45,842 nucleotides of DNA from RFSX01 sp964567435. Lineage in GTDB: Bacteria > Bacteroidota > Bacteroidia > Chitinophagales > Saprospiraceae. Shown in pieces: positions 8,164 to 18,031 of the stretch; the first letter of the stretch is position 1, and the number at the start of each line of letters is the position of its first letter. The DNA lies in NCBI GenBank assembly GCA_964567435.1, contig CAZMMQ010000025.1, forward strand, positions 1 through 45,842, read 5' to 3'. The notes beneath the pieces are model-generated. The model did not search any database. It saw only the letters and a list, made by a program, of their open reading frames with translations, and had not been told where the DNA came from. Both the position numbers and the translations under genes were made by a program.

Positions 8164-8808
8164 ATGTCGATGTTCACAAAGAAAACGCTTTTCCTATTTT
8201 TCATTGGTTTAATATTTATAACCCAATTAAGTAGTCAAATCGGATTTAATGCCGGAATTAAAGGTGGGATTCACAGTTTTGAAGTGCCTTCTGCGCAAGG
8301 AATTCTCGTAGGAGACCAAACTATCAATTTTCTTGATTCACCGCTTGGATTTCAATTTGGACTATATGGTAGACTTGACTTGAGCTTGATTTCGATAGAA
8401 ATGAGAGCAATGCTACATTCTACATCAGTTAATTATACTCTTAATGGCAGCAATGGATCGGTAATAGAAAATATTAGATCCGAATCATTCAATAGTCTAG
8501 ATATCCCACTTTTGGTAGGATTTGAAGTATTATTCTTCGATTTGTTTGTAGGACCTGTGGCTCACCTAAATATTAATTCCACTTCTGAATTACTAGAATT
8601 TGATGGAGGAATCATATCTCAGTTTTCTACTGCAGAATATGGGTGGCGAGCAGGTTTTGGAACAGCTATTGATCGATTTAATCTGGCGTTAGAATATGAA
8701 GGCAATTTCTCAAGATTTGGTAATCACCTGAGTATAGGCGATAGGCAATTTGATTTTGGCAATTCACCTCGAAGATTACTAATCACCTTCGGAATTGAAA
8801 TTATTTGA
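8164..8808 (+). CDS. Outer-membrane beta-barrel protein
   Basis: The 214-residue product has an N-terminal signal peptide (MSMFTKKTLFLFFIGLIFI, cleavage near SSQ) followed by repeated amphipathic beta strands with Gly-rich turns (GFNAGIKGGIHSF, GFQFGLYGRLDL, YGWRAGFGTAIDRFNLALEYE). It ends in PRRLLITFGIEII, a strand-like C terminus. This is the pattern of small outer-membrane barrels annotated in Bacteroidota as PorT-like or 'outer membrane beta-barrel' proteins. The function is not known. It stands alone, transcribed divergently from engB, with its own terminator. Confidence 0.8.
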   Translation: MSMFTKKTLFLFFIGLIFITQLSSQIGFNAGIKGGIHSFEVPSAQGILVGDQTINFLDSPLGFQFGLYGRLDLSLISIEMRAMLHSTSVNYTLNGSNGSVIENIRSESFNSLDIPLLVGFEVLFFDLFVGPVAHLNINSTSELLEFDGGIISQFSTAEYGWRAGFGTAIDRFNLALEYEGNFSRFGNHLSIGDRQFDFGNSPRRLLITFGIEII

Positions 8809-8883
8809 GTGAATGTATCTGATTGGAATGAAATTTGGCTACTGTTAAAATAGTGCATCTTACGTGCAACTGTTAAAACCATT

Positions 8884-8913
8884 AGAGCTTGAATATCATT
8901 CAAGCTCTTTTTT
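8884..8913 (+). terminator. Rho-independent terminator
   Basis: A perfect 11-bp stem, agagcttgaat with attcaagctct, has a loop of ATC and is followed by a run of T. The T-run abuts the stop codon of the convergent SMC gene at 8912. Confidence 0.87.
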
Positions 8914-11900
8914 AATTCACATTTACCGTTTGGAATACTTCAGAATGCTCATATTCTCTGAAGTCTACCTGTGTTATACCTGATATACCTTGCTCTTGCA
9001 TATACACCCCATATAGTAAGTCCATATTAGCCATAGTAGATTTGTTGTGGGTAATAATGATAAACTGAGAGGCATAGGAGAATTGGCGTATAAGTCTAGT
9101 GAATTTCTGAATATTAAGGTCATCAAGCGGTGCATCTACTTCATCAAATATGCAAAATGGCGCAGGCTTCAGGAGGTATAATGAGAATAAAAGTGCAGTC
9201 GCTGTTAATGTTTTTTCTCCACCGGAGAGCTGATTGAGGACTTTTGGCCTCTTTCCTTTTGGTTTAGCAATGATTTCTATGCCGGAATTAAGAGGGTCTT
9301 CCATGTCAAAGAGAACCAGATCACAATCGTCTTCTTCTGAAAATAAACTTCTAAATACTTCTTTGAAATTCTCTTTGACTTTCATGAATGCGGCTAAGAA
9401 TTTCTCAGTGGCATCATTGTCAATTTCCTTAATAGTATCGAGCAGTGAGGCTTTAGCTTCTAAGATATCATTTTTTTGAGCCTCCATATTTTCCCATCGG
9501 ACTAGAATTTCATCGTAAGCTTCTACTGCCATAGGATTAATTTCACCATAATTATCTAGTCTCTTCCTGACTTTATCATAGGTTCCTAACATTTCTTCAA
9601 TGCTATTGATGCTTTCAAGAATTTCGTCTTTATTTATGGTTCTTATGTCAATGTTGAATTCGATTTTAAGTCTTTCCATAGAAGATCTTAGCTCGAACTC
9701 AATACCTGTTAATTCATCTTTAAGATTATTAATAGATAGTTGACTATCGTTTGATAGTTTGAAAAGCTTCTTAAGTGCGGTTTCTTTATCAGTAACTACT
9801 GATCTTTTAGAATAAAAGACCTTTTCGATTTCTCCTAACTCTTCTTGCTTAGAGTCTCTTATTTTATACTGCTCTACAAGACCTTGCTCAATGTTATGCA
9901 AATCCGTATCGGAATTAGTGGACTTGTGATTAAGATCTTTAATTTCTTCACTCGCCTTAAACGTTTTGGCCTTTAACTCTTCAAATTGACTCTTTTTGAA
10001 CTCGATTTCTTTTGATAAGGTACTTTGCTCATTTTGGTGCTGTACCCATTCCAATTGAGATCTATTGAATTGACTACTTACTTCACCGAAATCTTTAGCT
10101 ATATCTTCAATTTGTCCTGATTGTTCAGAAACAACTGACTGTCTATTTTCTATCTCTTTAAGGAGCAATTGTAAATTTTGTTCCTTCTTGATAATCTCAC
10201 TCGCATTACCTTGTTTTCCACTAGTCAATTGTTCAGATTTTTGAAGGAGTGAAGTGATACTACCCTCAATATTCGACCCCATGGTACTTAGCTGAGCATG
10301 TTGAATTTCGATTTCACTCTTCTCTATTATTAAATCCTGAATATTATTTAAGAGTGCATCAATGGATGTGGTGTCTAATTCAGATTCTAATCTTGAAATT
10401 TCAGCTTCTAATTCGGCAGTTTCTTTTTCAAGTTGTTGTAGATCAGATTTTAAGTCTTTAATAGCTTGTTTGCGACCTATACGTTTTCCGTCAAATAGAC
10501 CTACAGAACCACCAGCAATGATATGTCTACTTCTATTTGACTCTCCATCTTTAGACACATAAATAACATCTTCATTTGGAAAATCCTTTGCCATTACTTT
10601 TTCACTGTCTACTATAACCACATTAGCTAGAAGATGGTGTATGAGTGATTGATATGTCGAATCTGATGAGATAACACTGAGAGCTGGAATACCTAAATGG
10701 TCAAACAGAATGTGAGTATTTGGCAAACCTTCGAAGCTCTCCAGTATGAAAAAATTTGATTTTCCTTTCTGAGCTTGCTTAAGTAAGTTTATAGATTCTC
10801 TTGCTTCTTCTATTGTGTCAAGAATAAAATAGTCTAAGTAAGGATGTAAATAGTTTTCCAATGTGCTTCTATACTCGTCTTTGCACTGAATGATATCTGA
10901 AAGGATAGGTTTTTTTGTATTCCAAGATTGATATAAAAACTTTGAAGAATCTGGGAATCCTTCCATGTTATTAAGCATATCTTCAAGAAGATTTAGCTCA
11001 TTGCTTTGCGCATCTATTTTTCGATGTGCTGATACTAGGGTTTCTTTTTTTGCAGAAATTTCCTCTAGTAATAATTTTGATCTTTCTTCTTTCTGTTGTT
11101 TTTCCTTCGTTAAACGGTCAAGATTTTCAGTGATACCATCTAGCGACTTGGTTGTATCTGTTAAAGTTGTATTTAAGTTTGAGTATTCAGATCGAAGTCT
11201 AGAAACATCAGATAGGATGTTTTGAATATTACTTTCAAAATTGTCTGACTGAGATTTTATCTCAATTATACTTTTTTCTAATTGGAAACGCTTTTCCTCT
11301 AGCTCTTTTAGCTCGTCTAAAAAAGATGAGTTTTCACCCTGAATGGCAAGTCTTCTTTGTTCTATTTCTTCAAACTTACTTTTCCAATTGTCATAATTGG
11401 ACTTAAAATTGGAACTTTTGAGATCTAGAGTTTTTAATGCTTCTTCTTTAGAAATCAATTCATCATTGAGTAGCTTTTTGGTATCTTGAAACTCAACTTC
11501 ATTTTTCTTAATCCTTTCCAGGTTTTGAAGTATAAATGATTTATTTTGTTTGCCTATAGCAAGATCACTCTCTAGTTTTCTAATTTCTTCTATCAAATTA
11601 CCAAACCCCCTTTGCTGTTCGGTAAGCATCTTTTCATTATCCAGGCTGTCTTTTTTAATCTGCTCTATCTCGGCCTCAAGAGTATGTATATCTCTACTAT
11701 GTCCCGTATGCACCTCCAGGAGTTTGTTCATTTTCTCTTTTAGGTCAGTTTCTTTACTGATAGATTCCTTCTGTGAGTGAACAGCTTTTTGAATACTCAG
11801 TTCTTTGTAAGTTTCCTTAAGCTCGTAGTATTTTTTTGTTCTTTTCGCTTGCTTTTCAAATTTCTTTAGATTGGCTTGCAATTCAAAAAGAATATCCTCA

Positions 11901-12472
11901 ATTCTATCAAGATCTCCTTGGGTGTTCTTGAGCTTTAGAAGAGTCTCTCTCTTTCTGGTTTTGTATTTAGAAATCCCAGCTCCTTGCTCAAACATTTTTC
12001 GCCTTGCATTATCCTTGTCAGATAATATATCATCTACCATTCCAAGTTCAATGATAGCATAACTGTTTGAGCCAATTCCAGTATCTAAGAATAAGTCCCT
12101 AATGTCTTTGAGTCTACAAGGAACATCGTTGATTCTATATTCAGATTCATTTGTGTCATAGAGAATTCTTGAGACTTTTATGAAATCGTATTCAAGAGGA
12201 ATTAGATTCTTTGAGTTTTCAAATGTCAATGAGACTTGGGCCATTCCCGCTTTCTTCTTACTCTTTGTTCCATTGAAAATGACATCAACCATTTTCTCTA
12301 GTCTTAGTTCTTTACTCTTTTGTTCTCCAAGTACCCATCTTATAGCATCGACTATATTTGATTTGCCAGATCCATTTGGACCAACTATACCTATGATTTC
12401 ATCATTGAAATGGATAGTTGTTTCATTACCAAAACTCTTGAATCCTTTTATATGTAGACTTCTTAACTTCAC
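8912..12472 (-). CDS. smc: Chromosome segregation protein SMC
   Basis: The 1186-residue protein has full bacterial SMC architecture. An N-terminal Walker A, GPNGSGKSNIVDAI near residues 30-43, is followed by a long coiled coil, then a hinge of about 150 residues in the middle containing GGSVGLFDGKRIGRK, and a second coiled coil. The C-terminal head carries the ABC signature LSGGEKTLTATALL and the Walker B FDEVDAPLDD. SMC dimers entrap and compact DNA to separate sister chromosomes. The start is GTG at 12472, since MKLRSLHIKGFKSFG is the conserved opening. No ScpA or ScpB gene lies nearby. A -7 promoter box lies only 7 bases upstream of the start. Confidence 0.97.
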   Translation of the reverse strand: MKLRSLHIKGFKSFGNETTIHFNDEIIGIVGPNGSGKSNIVDAIRWVLGEQKSKELRLEKMVDVIFNGTKSKKKAGMAQVSLTFENSKNLIPLEYDFIKVSRILYDTNESEYRINDVPCRLKDIRDLFLDTGIGSNSYAIIELGMVDDILSDKDNARRKMFEQGAGISKYKTRKRETLLKLKNTQGDLDRIEDILFELQANLKKFEKQAKRTKKYYELKETYKELSIQKAVHSQKESISKETDLKEKMNKLLEVHTGHSRDIHTLEAEIEQIKKDSLDNEKMLTEQQRGFGNLIEEIRKLESDLAIGKQNKSFILQNLERIKKNEVEFQDTKKLLNDELISKEEALKTLDLKSSNFKSNYDNWKSKFEEIEQRRLAIQGENSSFLDELKELEEKRFQLEKSIIEIKSQSDNFESNIQNILSDVSRLRSEYSNLNTTLTDTTKSLDGITENLDRLTKEKQQKEERSKLLLEEISAKKETLVSAHRKIDAQSNELNLLEDMLNNMEGFPDSSKFLYQSWNTKKPILSDIIQCKDEYRSTLENYLHPYLDYFILDTIEEARESINLLKQAQKGKSNFFILESFEGLPNTHILFDHLGIPALSVISSDSTYQSLIHHLLANVVIVDSEKVMAKDFPNEDVIYVSKDGESNRSRHIIAGGSVGLFDGKRIGRKQAIKDLKSDLQQLEKETAELEAEISRLESELDTTSIDALLNNIQDLIIEKSEIEIQHAQLSTMGSNIEGSITSLLQKSEQLTSGKQGNASEIIKKEQNLQLLLKEIENRQSVVSEQSGQIEDIAKDFGEVSSQFNRSQLEWVQHQNEQSTLSKEIEFKKSQFEELKAKTFKASEEIKDLNHKSTNSDTDLHNIEQGLVEQYKIRDSKQEELGEIEKVFYSKRSVVTDKETALKKLFKLSNDSQLSINNLKDELTGIEFELRSSMERLKIEFNIDIRTINKDEILESINSIEEMLGTYDKVRKRLDNYGEINPMAVEAYDEILVRWENMEAQKNDILEAKASLLDTIKEIDNDATEKFLAAFMKVKENFKEVFRSLFSEEDDCDLVLFDMEDPLNSGIEIIAKPKGKRPKVLNQLSGGEKTLTATALLFSLYLLKPAPFCIFDEVDAPLDDLNIQKFTRLIRQFSYASQFIIITHNKSTMANMDLLYGVYMQEQGISGITQVDFREYEHSEVFQTVNVN

Positions 12473-12479
12473 AAGAGAA

Positions 12480-12487
12480 CAAATATA
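12480..12487 (-). promoter_or_regulatory. Bacteroidota -7 box TATATTTG of smc
   Basis: On the minus strand TATATTTG matches the TAnnTTTG consensus exactly. Only TTCTCTT separates it from the GTG start. No clear TTG at -33 is present. If initiation occurs a few bases after the box, the message would be nearly leaderless. Confidence 0.5.
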
Positions 12488-12730
12488 GTTTTTTCATCTA
12501 TATGAAGAATTTAGATATGTTATCTTGAGCCTTAGTTTTAAACATTAGTGGGCATAAGAAAAAGGTCTGTATCCTTTGAATATTATTTTTTAGAAATAAC
12601 CTAGATAACTAAAGATTCAAATACCTATTTTTCAGAAGTTAATATATTAGATAATTTGTACATGTATTATTCTTAATCACTATTGATAGATTACTTATAG
12701 AATACATATTGTGGAAAAAATAACAGTTAG

Positions 12731-14833
12731 ATGAAAAAGCAAAACCAGCATAGTAAAAATCCTCCGATAGCTAAGAAGGTGCCAATGGAACTAGAGAAAC
12801 ACGGCCACAGTAGGACTGATAATTATTTTTGGATGAAGTTGTCAGATGAACAGAAGAAAGCTCAAAAACTTGATGGCCAAACTCAAGATGTACTCGACTA
12901 TCTACATGCTGAGAATGATTATACTAATGCAAAGACCAATCACCTAAATGGACTTAAAGAAAAGTTATATAAGGAAATGGTAGATCGTATAAAGCAAACT
13001 GATGAGTCTGTGCCTTATGTCAAGAATGGTTTTAGATACCAAACGAGGTTTGAAGAAGGAAAGGAGTATCCTATTTACGAAAGACAATCAATTACAAATA
13101 ATAGTGAGACTCAGCTCTTGCTTAATGTCAATGAGTTAGCTAAGGACTTCGATTATTTCAATGTTAAAGGAATGTCTGTGAGTAGTGATAACTCCATATT
13201 GGCCTACGGAGAAGATACATTGTCAAGAAGGATATATACTATTAAGTTTAAGAATATAGGGACAGGAGAACTCTTGTCGGACACAATTGAGAATACCACA
13301 GGGTCACCAGTTTGGGCCAATGATAATAAAACTATTTTCTATACTCGAAAAGACCATACACTTCGGGCCTACAAAATATTCAAACATGTACTTGGTACTC
13401 CAACAACTGAAGATGTGGAAGTCTTTCATGAGACGGATGATACTTTCAATTGTTATGTATACAAGACTAAGTCGAAGAAATTTATTGTCATAGGGTCTTT
13501 TGCAACAGTCTCATCTGAATTCAGAGTATTAGATGCCAATACCCCAGACAATGAATTTAAAGTCTTTCAGAGGAGAAAAAGAAAACATGAGTATAGCATC
13601 ACACATGTCAATGACACTTGGTATATAGTTACGAATGAAGGTGGAGCAAAAAACTTCAAAGTGATGAAAACTTCGGAGGATGCTACAGATCAGAAATATT
13701 GGACAGAGTTTATTGGACATCGAGACAATGCTCTTCTCTCTAGTATTGAAGTGTTCAACGATTTTCTTGTTATCAATGAAAGAGTTGAAGGCATTTCGAA
13801 AGTGAGAATAAGGAAATGGTCATCAGACAATGATAGCCATTATGTGGAATTTGGAGAAGATGCTTACATGGCAACTACCAGCCAAAACCCAGAACTCGAT
13901 ACATCTATCGTCAGAATATATTTCACTTCAATGACGACACCAGGGACTACTTATGACTATGATATGAATTCCAGAGCACTCACACTCTTGAAAAGACAAG
14001 AAGTTGTTGGTGATTTTAATTCTGAAATCTATAAATCTGAGAGATTAAATCTAGAAGTTAGGGATGGCGTTAAAGTTCCAGTGAGTCTTGTGTATCGAGA
14101 TGACTTTATTAGAGATGGGAAAGCTCCATTATTATTATATGCGTATGGATCTTATGGAAGTAGTATGGACCCTTATTTTAGTTCAGTTCGAATTTCTTTG
14201 CTGGATAGAGGATTTGTATTTGCTATAGCACATATACGTGGGGGTCAGGAATTAGGGCGGCAGTGGTATGAGGATGGTAAGTTGCTTTCAAAGAAAAATA
14301 CATTCAATGATTTTATTGATGTTGGAGAATCTCTCATCAACCTAAAGTATACCAATAATAGACAGCTATATGCCATGGGAGGAAGTGCAGGAGGACTACT
14401 AATGGGTGTTATTGTAAATATGCGACCTGATCTCTGGCACGGCGTCATCGCTGCCGTACCTTTTGTAGATGTAATAACCACAATGTTAGATGATAGTATA
14501 CCTTTGACAACAGGAGAATATGACGAATGGGGAAATCCTAATGAGAAAGAATATTACGATTACATATTATCTTATTCGCCTTATGATCAAGTCAAGGAAC
14601 AATCATACCCTCATATGTTAGTAACCACTGGATATCACGATAGTCAAGTTCAATATTGGGAGCCAGCAAAGTGGGTGGCCAAACTCAGAGATATGAAGAC
14701 AGATGACAATTTACTTTTGCTACATACAGAAATGGAAGCTGGACATGGCGGGAAGTCAGGCAGATTCCAACGATATTATGAGATAGCCTTAGAATATGCA
14801 TTTTTACTTGATCTAACTGGAAGAATTGATTAA
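12731..14833 (+). CDS. ptrB: Oligopeptidase B (protease II), S9A family
   Basis: The 700-residue protein has an N-terminal beta-propeller region and a C-terminal alpha/beta-hydrolase domain. The catalytic triad is Ser552 in GGSAGG, Asp637 in YHDSQV and His672 in AGHGGKSG, with spacing as in S9A enzymes. The segment LLYAYGSYG and the GGQELGRQWYEDGK region are characteristic of oligopeptidase B, which cuts short peptides after Lys or Arg. The N terminus (MKKQNQHSKNPPIAKKVP) is polar without a signal peptide, so the enzyme is predicted cytoplasmic. Its stop overlaps the stop of the convergent glycosyltransferase gene by 4 bp. Confidence 0.93.
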   Translation: MKKQNQHSKNPPIAKKVPMELEKHGHSRTDNYFWMKLSDEQKKAQKLDGQTQDVLDYLHAENDYTNAKTNHLNGLKEKLYKEMVDRIKQTDESVPYVKNGFRYQTRFEEGKEYPIYERQSITNNSETQLLLNVNELAKDFDYFNVKGMSVSSDNSILAYGEDTLSRRIYTIKFKNIGTGELLSDTIENTTGSPVWANDNKTIFYTRKDHTLRAYKIFKHVLGTPTTEDVEVFHETDDTFNCYVYKTKSKKFIVIGSFATVSSEFRVLDANTPDNEFKVFQRRKRKHEYSITHVNDTWYIVTNEGGAKNFKVMKTSEDATDQKYWTEFIGHRDNALLSSIEVFNDFLVINERVEGISKVRIRKWSSDNDSHYVEFGEDAYMATTSQNPELDTSIVRIYFTSMTTPGTTYDYDMNSRALTLLKRQEVVGDFNSEIYKSERLNLEVRDGVKVPVSLVYRDDFIRDGKAPLLLYAYGSYGSSMDPYFSSVRISLLDRGFVFAIAHIRGGQELGRQWYEDGKLLSKKNTFNDFIDVGESLINLKYTNNRQLYAMGGSAGGLLMGVIVNMRPDLWHGVIAAVPFVDVITTMLDDSIPLTTGEYDEWGNPNEKEYYDYILSYSPYDQVKEQSYPHMLVTTGYHDSQVQYWEPAKWVAKLRDMKTDDNLLLLHTEMEAGHGGKSGRFQRYYEIALEYAFLLDLTGRID

Positions 14834-15930
14834 TTAGGACTATTGTCCAATACGTGGTATAGTCTGAGCAGCTTTTGTTCTTCATGCTTCCAGTCATAAA
14901 GATGTTTGTACTTTCTACAATTTGTCTTAAGTAATCTATAGGTATTGACTTCGGAAATTTGATCCAGGCCAACAATTAGAGCTTCTTTACTATATGAGTC
15001 TATCTTGATACCTACTGAGTGTGTAGAAAGGATATGATTGTACTCTGGATAGTTCATATTAATTGACGGCAGTTCTGCGTGTAGATAATCAAAGAACTTA
15101 TTAGCTAAAGAGAGTTTGTAGTTCAAACTGTTGGCACTTAATATATTTAGTCCAATATCTGCCCTGGCCAATATTTTGAAAATTTGATTTGGCGGCACCA
15201 GCCCTAGGAATTCTACATTATCTAAGCCTTCAGCTTGCTTTCTAAGAATATCACTATGATCACCTTCACCCAAAATTAGAAGTGTATAATCCAGTCTCTC
15301 TTTCATAACTTCAATAGCAATCTCCAATCCCCTACCCTGATTGAGGACACCTAGGTAGGCGATGACTTTCTCAAACTTTTTTGGTCGTATTTCTAATATT
15401 GGCTTTGGTCCAATATTTCTAATTACTTCATATTTTGTTCCATATTTCGAAGAGTAATGTTGAGATAGGGACTTATTGACTGTATAGTTATATCTGATCT
15501 TCGGTAAGAAGAATTTAGCTATTGCTTTCCAAGTTCGCTTCTTTAATTTTCTTTCCGATAGTTCTGGTACTTCATAATAAATTTCATGTGCATCATGTAC
15601 GATAATGTTTGTTCTTTTTGAGCCTCCAAGATATACCCCTGGTATTGTGTCCAGATCTACTGCGCATATTATTGATTGATTTGACTTTCTAACGACTGAC
15701 CATATGCGCCAATTGTATTCTAAGTAGAAAAGAGGTCCTCTCTTAAATATGGTATCAATGATTATATGGGTGATGCCGGCAATAGACAAATTTGAATGCT
15801 TGTTCGATCTTGAAATCCATGAAATGATGAATTCATCTTTCACCAAAGTTTCGATAATGCGAATTAATCTTCTGTCCGTCTCGTGAAACGAAGTACTGCA
15901 TATAATTATGTGTTTTTTAGTTGTATTCAT
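14830..15930 (-). CDS. Glycosyltransferase, GT4/GT-B type
   Basis: The 366-residue protein has the GT-B layout: an N-terminal acceptor domain (MNTTKKHIIICSTSFHETDRR) and a C-terminal nucleotide-sugar domain with AYLGVLNQGRGLEIAIE, LLILGEGDHSDI, EFLGLVPP and ADIGLNIL. The last part normally ends with a Glu loop contacting the sugar nucleotide. Transfer of a sugar to a cell-surface glycan or glycolipid is likely; donor and acceptor cannot be inferred. Its ATG overlaps the recQ stop as ATGA, so the two are translationally coupled. There is no other polysaccharide gene in the neighbourhood. Confidence 0.82.
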   Translation of the reverse strand: MNTTKKHIIICSTSFHETDRRLIRIIETLVKDEFIISWISRSNKHSNLSIAGITHIIIDTIFKRGPLFYLEYNWRIWSVVRKSNQSIICAVDLDTIPGVYLGGSKRTNIIVHDAHEIYYEVPELSERKLKKRTWKAIAKFFLPKIRYNYTVNKSLSQHYSSKYGTKYEVIRNIGPKPILEIRPKKFEKVIAYLGVLNQGRGLEIAIEVMKERLDYTLLILGEGDHSDILRKQAEGLDNVEFLGLVPPNQIFKILARADIGLNILSANSLNYKLSLANKFFDYLHAELPSINMNYPEYNHILSTHSVGIKIDSYSKEALIVGLDQISEVNTYRLLKTNCRKYKHLYDWKHEEQKLLRLYHVLDNSPN

Positions 15931-17819
15931 TTTAGTTTGAGAATACTTCCTTTTCTGGAAATTTCAGACTCCTTAAGCATCTCTTGGAGTACTGATATTA
16001 TTATTTCCCTATGACCTACTTCATAGCCTACTAAGACATCTTGAAGCTCAGTTGGGCCATCCTGAAGCTTTTGATATATTTTGTATCTAATTTGATTTTC
16101 ATCCAGAGATTCCGTTTTTCGATGACAATTATCACATGAATTGCAATCAGTCTCTTTGAAGCCGAAGTATCTAGAGATGACAACCTGTCGGCAATGCTCA
16201 GTAGAGAGATATTCGAGAATGGAGTCTAGTGCATTCTGCATCCTCTGCTTTTTATTATTATACAAGCTGATATTTATAGGAAGCTGAGATGACCTATATC
16301 TATATTCCATAAAGGAGATTGTATGTCCTACAAAGTTTGGGCTATACTCTGCTATGTTTTTTTCATTTAACCAGAGCAGTGCTTTCTGTATTGATTGGAT
16401 TGGTTCGTTTAATTTTTGAGATAATTGATTTTCATCAATAATTGTACTTGCTAGAAATAGACCTTCATAAGTTCTTAGAATTAATCTTATCAGGTGATTC
16501 ATTTTGATCGACAAGTTGGGATTGGAAAGGAGTTGCTTAATAGGATCTTCGAAAACCCTCAGTCGAGAAGGATGTCTGATGGCATCTGACAGATAGATTA
16601 TTTCAGATTGATGTAACAATTTCAAAGCATTGGCAACCTTATATTTTCCTTGTTTGTGTTTTGCACAAAATTCGTTGATGTAAAAGGGAAAAAATTCCGT
16701 ATCGCACCTGCCAGTCGCAACATTCAGATCTTGACAGATTCTTTTGTAAATTTCTTTTAAATAATCTAGAGGGGGAACCGTTTCTTCTAGTTGTCTTTTA
16801 AGCCTTGTTACATCTCCGTTGTTATACAAAATAGTTGCTGAAGCTTTTCGTCCATCTCTTCCTCCCCTGCCAGCTTCCTGAACATAAGCTTCTAATGAGT
16901 GCGGTGGATTATAATGAATGACTTGCCTTACATCTGACTTGTCTATGCCCATCCCAAATGCCTTAGTAGCTACTATTAACTTAATCTCATTTTTATTCCA
17001 AGCATCTATACAGTCATCTCGTTCTTTCTTTTTCATCCCTCCGTGGAAAGCCCGGCATTGGATGTTGCCGTTCTGAAAATATCTTTGAATCTCAATGGCA
17101 CTTTTCCTAGTATTTGAATAGACAATTTGACTTCCGCTTTTATGTCTAATAAGTCTGTTCAACATTTCTTTTTTTGATTCTGTGTACAAGATGTTGTACT
17201 CAAGATTTTGTCTAACTGGTGAGGTGACGAAAATATCTGGATTATGGAGTTTTAGGTTTGTGAGAATATCTTCTTTAACTAAGGGAGTAGCTGTTGCAGT
17301 CAGTGCGATTACGGGCACTGAAGGAATCATCGGTTTTATATCTGCTATTTGTCTATACTCTGGCCGGAAGTCATGCCCCCATTCTGAGATGCAGTGTGCT
17401 TCGTCTACGGCTATAAGCGCAATTTTCATTTTTTTAAGTCGTCCAAGAAAGAGCTTGCTTTTCAATCTTTCTGGTGAAACGAAAAGGAATTTAATAGTCT
17501 TATCGTAGACTGCATTATCAAGTATGATATCCTGTTGTGATTTAGTTTGACCAGAGTAGAGACCTACAGCTTTGATGTTCTTTCTTCTTAATCCTTCAAT
17601 TTGGTCTTTCATTAGAGCTATCAGAGGCGAAATCACTAGGGTTAAGCCATCCATACAGAGACCTGGAATCTGATAACATATAGATTTTCCACCTCCAGTA
17701 GGTAAAATGACAAGACAATCTTTTTGGTCCAAGACAGATTTGATGATTTTGTCTTGATTCAATCGGAATTTGTCAAAACCCCAAAATGCTTTCAGTATTT
17801 CTAATGCCTTGCTAGTCAA
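15927..17819 (-). CDS. recQ: ATP-dependent DNA helicase RecQ
   Basis: The 630-residue protein has the superfamily 2 motifs: Walker A PTGGGKS at residues 40-46, DEAH at 139-142 within VDEAHCISEWGHDFR, LTATATP, and GMGIDKSDVRQVIHYN with QEAGRGGRDG (motifs V and VI). A zinc cluster of the C-x2-C-x2-C kind (CNSCDNC) follows, preceded by an upstream Cys. The protein ends soon after a winged-helix-like part, so the HRDC domain found in longer RecQ proteins is absent, as in several Bacteroidota homologues. RecQ unwinds forks and recombination intermediates. The start is TTG at 17819; no in-frame ATG lies upstream before a stop. Confidence 0.95.
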   Translation of the reverse strand: MTSKALEILKAFWGFDKFRLNQDKIIKSVLDQKDCLVILPTGGGKSICYQIPGLCMDGLTLVISPLIALMKDQIEGLRRKNIKAVGLYSGQTKSQQDIILDNAVYDKTIKFLFVSPERLKSKLFLGRLKKMKIALIAVDEAHCISEWGHDFRPEYRQIADIKPMIPSVPVIALTATATPLVKEDILTNLKLHNPDIFVTSPVRQNLEYNILYTESKKEMLNRLIRHKSGSQIVYSNTRKSAIEIQRYFQNGNIQCRAFHGGMKKKERDDCIDAWNKNEIKLIVATKAFGMGIDKSDVRQVIHYNPPHSLEAYVQEAGRGGRDGRKASATILYNNGDVTRLKRQLEETVPPLDYLKEIYKRICQDLNVATGRCDTEFFPFYINEFCAKHKQGKYKVANALKLLHQSEIIYLSDAIRHPSRLRVFEDPIKQLLSNPNLSIKMNHLIRLILRTYEGLFLASTIIDENQLSQKLNEPIQSIQKALLWLNEKNIAEYSPNFVGHTISFMEYRYRSSQLPINISLYNNKKQRMQNALDSILEYLSTEHCRQVVISRYFGFKETDCNSCDNCHRKTESLDENQIRYKIYQKLQDGPTELQDVLVGYEVGHREIIISVLQEMLKESEISRKGSILKLK

Positions 17820-18031
17820 TGTGTTAAGTCTAGAAAAATCTAGTTGTTATATATAAAAAAAATGATTTATGTAATTTAGAATACTGATAATATCAACAGT
17901 TAGGTTAAGAGACTGTTATATATGTCGTAATTGAAATGGAAAAGCTACAATTTCGATTAATAATATCGTCATATCTTGTCGACTTTTTTGGGATACTTTA
18001 GATAATAAAATAAGTAAATAAATATTTAAGC

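Noticed and set aside
9234..12488. Several + strand frames of 60-100 codons within smc
   Set aside because: They are Ser/Phe-rich antisense shadows of a coiled-coil gene.
17830..17843. Short inverted repeat CTAGA-AAAA-TCTAG upstream of recQ
   Set aside because: A 5-bp arm in AT-rich DNA is expected by chance.
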